Assembly (NCBI GenBank): GCA_003152695.1
Contig: PMAT01000111.1
Coordinates: 1,141-38,326, forward strand
Direction of reading: 5' to 3'
DNA from: Acidobacteriaceae bacterium
GTDB lineage: Bacteria; Acidobacteriota; Terriglobia; Terriglobales; Acidobacteriaceae
DNA length: 37,186 nucleotides
Below, piece after piece: positions 34,030 through 37,186 of this stretch. The translations under genes were made by a program, and so were the position numbers. The notes under the pieces are model-generated. The model ran no database searches. It saw only the letters and a program-made list of their open reading frames with translations, and was not told the DNA's origin. How positions within the stretch are numbered: position 1 is the first letter of the stretch; each line of letters opens with the position of its first letter.

Positions 34030-34191
34030 AGTCATATTTCTGAGGAGGAAGCCCAGATTGCAGTTCAGCTTGGCCACAATTTGATCCTGGGCCTCCTCGA
34101 GATCGAAAACGCGTACTTCAAACTTGGCTTAGAAAAAAAGATTGAGGAGCGCACGAAGAAAGCCGAACAGATATGGGAACGGGGCATCTAG
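34030..34191 (+). pseudogene. Possible gene remnant or very small gene, unrecognised
   Basis: After an in-frame stop at 34027-34029, 53 codons stay open to a TAG at 34189 and read like real protein (GHNLILGLLEIENAYFKLGL, then charged Lys/Glu helix ending AEQIWERGI). No ATG, GTG or TTG begins it. A strong GAGGAGG at 34041-34047 sits 8-9 bases before an ATT codon, so either it starts on ATT (about 44 residues) or it is the C-terminal remnant of a gene cut off by the heptamer array. The space from here to 34354 holds only the terminator below. Confidence 0.35.
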
Positions 34192-34289
34192 CCAGAGTCA
34201 GCCTCGCGGCGGATCTGCGGGATTTCGATGACGGACCTACATCGTCGCACCAGAGTTTAAGCACCGATGCGCGATGTCAGCCTGCAAGA

Positions 34290-34329
34290 CGACAAAATCA
34301 AAGGCCGGCAGCCAATCCGGATGCCGGCC
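34290..34329 (-). terminator. Terminator of the GloVer-repeat gene
   Basis: Perfect 8-base stem GGCCGGCA (34303-34310) and TGCCGGCC (34322-34329) with an 11-base loop. On the minus strand it is followed by TTTGATTTTG. It begins 26 bases after the stop of the gene ending at 34355. Confidence 0.7.
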
Positions 34330-34354
34330 GCAAAGCCGTCCGAAGTATATTTCG

Positions 34355-36283
34355 CTAATACACCTTCCAGATGGTACCAAGGCCGTACTCCCCACAGCCT
34401 TTTGTTGTGCCATAGACGTTGCCGTTTGCGTCGACCGCCAAAGGACCAACTGACGAAAATGCCACATCGTTGCCGCTATACCAAAGTTCCTGGAAGCCGT
34501 TACCACCGGGCGGCCGCATCATCACTGCGCCCCAGACGTAATCATCAGGTGCAGGCGCACTGCAGGACCCACGTGGGCAAGGAGTAGCGTGATTTATGCT
34601 GAAATAGACGTCCCCCGTGGCGTCGATTGCCAGGGGTTCGATCCAGGTCTCGTCGTAACCTTCGTAAGGGTCCTGGAAGCTGTAAAGCACGCTATATGCC
34701 CAGTCCCCATTGGTGGGTGAGAGCATGAAAACCAGGTGGGAATACCAACCCTGGTCAAAGCCGTAGGCGACTCCGTAGAGGTTACCAGAGGCGTCTTGCA
34801 CAAGGCTTTGGGGGCCCTCGGTGAACTGTTGGCTTTGCCAATTTCCGGGGAAGCTGTAGATGTCCTGTTCTGTCCATCCATTCTCGGTCGGTACGAGCTG
34901 AAAAACGGCACCAAAGCCGTAGGCGCCGCCTCCGACACCGCCATACAAGTTACCGTCACTGCCGAACACCAGTGAGTAAGGACCAGAGTCGTTTCCAGTG
35001 AAGCTGTAGAGAACCTGCTCGGTCCAGCCGCCACCGGACGGCGTCAGTTTAAAGACCGCACCTGCAGTGGTTCCGTACAGATTGCCCGCCTCATCGGAGA
35101 CGAGCCTGTCGTTAGGATCCGATGTATCGTTGCCTCCGGCAAACTGGTAAAGCACATCTTCTATCCAGCTGCCCCCCATTGCCGTGCGGACGGCGTCCGC
35201 CGTGGGCCTCAACCTGTAAACCAAGCCGCAGTAGGAGCTTCCGTTGCTCCCGCAGTTCTGGATGCCTCCATTCGGCGTGTCACCGTAAAGCGCGCCCCCC
35301 GGGCCAACGATGACGGTCCCCGGCCCGGCTCCCTTTGAGCCTCCCGTGAAACTGTACAAGGGAGTGAACACCCAGTCTTGCCCTTTCGGCGAAAGCCTGT
35401 ACGCCATGCCCAAGCCATTGTTGCCGCCATTATTGCCTGTTCCGTAGAGGTTCCCAACTTTGTCAATGGTCACGCCATTCGGTAGCCATCCTACGAGATC
35501 CTGGGCCGTGAAGTCGTGGATGATCTGGAGACCTCCTCCCGATCCAAAGCAAGCCGGCGGCGGCGGGACGCTTGAGAGCGTGAACGATTCCCCGCCCAAT
35601 CCGCAATTCCCAAAGTTGGTGCCACTTTGCCGGAAGTTGCAAGTCGCGGGACCGCCGAGACCGCCATCCGGGATGTCCCACGCCGTGGATCCCGAGCTAG
35701 CGTTGTCGTTGGTATTACTAATGGAGACCCAGTACACTTGGCCTGCTGTCATGGCTCCAGAGTTGACGGGGACGGTAACGTCCCAAACGTCGTAACCGAA
35801 GGAGTTGTAGCCGAGTTTCACACACGTGGCACCAGGACACGATAGCGCATTGGTTCCGCTGCCGAGATGGGTGCCGAACTTCGAGTTGCCGAGTTTCACA
35901 CACGTAGCACTGGGGCACGATAGCGCATTGGTTCCGCTGCCGAGGTCGGTGCCGAACGCCGAGGTGCCCAGCTCATAGCTCATAGTCGTCGGCGTGTCCC
36001 CGGTGAATACCCACATAGCGAATTCTAAGGTGCCGGGGGTGCCGGAATTCGCCGCAATAAACCCGTTCGAAATGTCTTGGACAGACCCTAAGAAATTTGG
36101 GTTGTTGGGGCCGGTGGTATAGAACGCATTGTCGTTGCCATCAATCGGACCCTCGCTATAGATAACTTGTCCGAAGGCCGGAGCGCTCAACGCGAGACAC
36201 AGTAATGTCCCAACCACCAGAGTTACGCTTGTCACGCGCCCCAGCGCGCAAGGTATTCTGAAGAATCGCTGCTTCCTGTACAT
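34355..36283 (-). CDS. Secreted GloVer tandem-repeat protein
   Basis: About 642 residues. Signal peptide (VTLVVGTLLCLALSAPAFG, cleaved near QVIYS) preceded by a basic N-terminus. Residues about 25-230 form a beta-rich domain with Asn/Gly/Thr-rich text. From about 250 on there are many copies of the repeat YGTT-xx-GG-x-G-x-VF-x-L-x-P with WTE-x-VLYSFTG between, the GloVer pattern that forms a propeller-like surface. No C-terminal anchor was recognised. An internal 26-residue stretch (about 106-157) is duplicated in tandem. AAGGAGG lies 9 bases before the ATG at 36283. Members of this type are frequent in Acidobacteria; no function is established. Confidence 0.85.
   Translation of the reverse strand: MYRKQRFFRIPCALGRVTSVTLVVGTLLCLALSAPAFGQVIYSEGPIDGNDNAFYTTGPNNPNFLGSVQDISNGFIAANSGTPGTLEFAMWVFTGDTPTTMSYELGTSAFGTDLGSGTNALSCPSATCVKLGNSKFGTHLGSGTNALSCPGATCVKLGYNSFGYDVWDVTVPVNSGAMTAGQVYWVSISNTNDNASSGSTAWDIPDGGLGGPATCNFRQSGTNFGNCGLGGESFTLSSVPPPPACFGSGGGLQIIHDFTAQDLVGWLPNGVTIDKVGNLYGTGNNGGNNGLGMAYRLSPKGQDWVFTPLYSFTGGSKGAGPGTVIVGPGGALYGDTPNGGIQNCGSNGSSYCGLVYRLRPTADAVRTAMGGSWIEDVLYQFAGGNDTSDPNDRLVSDEAGNLYGTTAGAVFKLTPSGGGWTEQVLYSFTGNDSGPYSLVFGSDGNLYGGVGGGAYGFGAVFQLVPTENGWTEQDIYSFPGNWQSQQFTEGPQSLVQDASGNLYGVAYGFDQGWYSHLVFMLSPTNGDWAYSVLYSFQDPYEGYDETWIEPLAIDATGDVYFSINHATPCPRGSCSAPAPDDYVWGAVMMRPPGGNGFQELWYSGNDVAFSSVGPLAVDANGNVYGTTKGCGEYGLGTIWKVY
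35811..35966. repeat. 78-base tandem duplication inside the GloVer gene
   Basis: Two consecutive 78-base copies (35811-35888 and 35889-35966) with few differences encode the 26-residue unit ending SGTNALSCPxATCVKLG. Each copy has two Cys, so a disulphide per copy is possible. The frame is kept, and the high identity suggests recent duplication. Confidence 0.85.
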
Positions 36284-36368
36284 GGGCCTGGCCTCCTTGC
36301 CAGGTGGCTTGAAATGAACCGGAATTTCCGTTTTAGCTCCCAACGGCCAACCTAATTGCTAGTTGCTG

Positions 36369-37186
36369 TTAGGCGGTCACGTGTCTCCGGCGGGATGGCT
36401 GCGCGGGGCCCGTGACGCAAACGGTCTGCACGCGATAAGTAGAAACTCGGTCGCCCGCCGTCGCGAACAGTAGTTTCGTACCCTCGTCGGAGGGCAGGAC
36501 CCCAATCGCTCGATTTTTTCCAAACGTCTTCGCTTCATAAAGCCCCTGGTCAGCCAACCCCAGGACCGCCTCCAAGGGTACGGCCTTAGCTTCTCGTGGG
36601 TCCCAGGGGAAAACCGCCCAGCCAATCGAGCAGGTCTGGCGCAAGTCGATGCCGGTGTTGGCCATGCCGGCTTCTCCATCCGCAACTGCCGTCAATATCC
36701 GCCAGGCAAAGGCCGGCGCTTCGGCCCGATTGGAATAGCGGGACACGATCAGGAATTCGTCGCCGCCCCAACGCACCAGGACGTCGGAGCTGCGGATGAC
36801 GGAATTGATTCGCCGGGTCACCTCCAGCAACACTTTATCTCCCACCCCGTGTCCGCAGCGATCGTTGACCTCCTTGAAATCGTCCAGATCAACCATATAG
36901 AAGATCAAGTCACTCACGCGGAGTTCCTGGACCTCGTACGATCGCAGAGCCTGATTGGCGTCGCCAGCGATGGTAGTGTCAAAGAATCTTCGATTTCGAG
37001 CGCCGGTAAGCGGGTCCGTGGCCGAGGCTTCCTGGAGTACCTGGTTGGTCTCGGCCAATTCCATCCTCATCCGATGCAGCTTGGCAAACACGAGAAAGGT
37101 CATTACCAGCATAATGCCCCGCGTAACCAGTTCTCGGAACTCGGTAACCGGCGAAGGCGAATTCCGATTGAGGACTGCCCATGCGC
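36369..37186 (-). CDS. Membrane-anchored diguanylate cyclase (GGDEF), N-terminus outside the window
   Basis: The frame is open past the right edge. Visible first is the end of a membrane helix (GIMLVMTFLVFAKLH), a short coiled linker (MELAETNQVLQEAS), then the GGDEF domain: DPLTGARNRRFFD, DLDDFKEVND, the inhibitory I-site RSSD exactly five residues before the active site GGDEF in RWGGDEF, and DQGLYEAKTFGKNRA. All catalytic residues are intact, so it should make cyclic di-GMP with product inhibition. The tail of about 45 residues after the domain is unassigned. The sensor part is not in the window. It lies 85 bases from the GloVer-repeat gene on the same strand. Confidence 0.92.
   Translation of the reverse strand, partial: AWAVLNRNSPSPVTEFRELVTRGIMLVMTFLVFAKLHRMRMELAETNQVLQEASATDPLTGARNRRFFDTTIAGDANQALRSYEVQELRVSDLIFYMVDLDDFKEVNDRCGHGVGDKVLLEVTRRINSVIRSSDVLVRWGGDEFLIVSRYSNRAEAPAFAWRILTAVADGEAGMANTGIDLRQTCSIGWAVFPWDPREAKAVPLEAVLGLADQGLYEAKTFGKNRAIGVLPSDEGTKLLFATAGDRVSTYRVQTVCVTGPAQPSRRRHVTA

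Overview
This window looks like chromosomal core sequence from a GC-rich soil-type bacterium, most likely an Acidobacteriota member of the Terriglobia/Korobacter kind. That placement is an inference. It rests on the mix of genes: a hemX-hemA-hemC-hemD run plus hemQ, GloVer-repeat secreted protein, myo-inositol-phosphate synthase, NADPH:F420 reductase, many signal-peptide proteins and MacAB-like transporters. It also rests on the type of intergenic repeats. There is no phage, plasmid, transposase, CRISPR array, rRNA or recognisable tRNA. Genes are dense and lie on both strands in short operons.

Layout: (1) 1-4.6 kb: tail of an osmoprotectant-type ABC ATPase, a bidirectional terminator, a secreted TPR protein, an SDR oxidoreductase, a frameshifted DinB-family gene, and a YtxH/DUF948-like envelope pair. 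(2) 4.7-9.8 kb: a flippase-like membrane protein, a HAD phosphatase overlapping a lytic transglycosylase, a GalT-like protein with a substituted nucleophile motif, a small conserved-looking protein and a TonB-like protein. (3) 9.8-14.0 kb: a perfect CRP-type palindrome in front of a heme operon (hemX, hemA, hemC, hemD), with hemC and hemD separated by repeats. (4) 14.0-20.9 kb: S9 peptidase, small zincin, two small membrane/secreted proteins, endonuclease III, hemQ, DedA and a second SDR. (5) 21.1-25.5 kb: inositol-phosphate synthase, cyclophilin, M19 dipeptidase and F420 reductase. (6) 25.8-30.1 kb: a four-gene MacAB-like export operon (adaptor, ATPase, two permeases). (7) 30.4-37.2 kb: lipoprotein, membrane protein, frameshifted CPBP protease, AlkA-like glycosylase, RecX, a GloVer-repeat secreted protein and a truncated diguanylate cyclase.

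The most striking signal is not a gene. At least nine intergenic spots carry tandem arrays of degenerate 7-base units, mostly of the form CAGTNNN or TAGTGGN, nearly always within about 25 bases of a start or stop codon. One array supplies the last codons of recX, and one is arranged as a large inverted repeat. A second dispersed family, imperfect palindromes built on TCCTTCGACTCC...GCTCAGGATGAC, often sits next to the heptamer arrays. Together these two families fill most of the intergenic space from 7 kb onward.

Two genes (DinB-like and CPBP protease) are each broken by what looks like one missing base at a G/C run. This may be real decay or a sequencing artefact.
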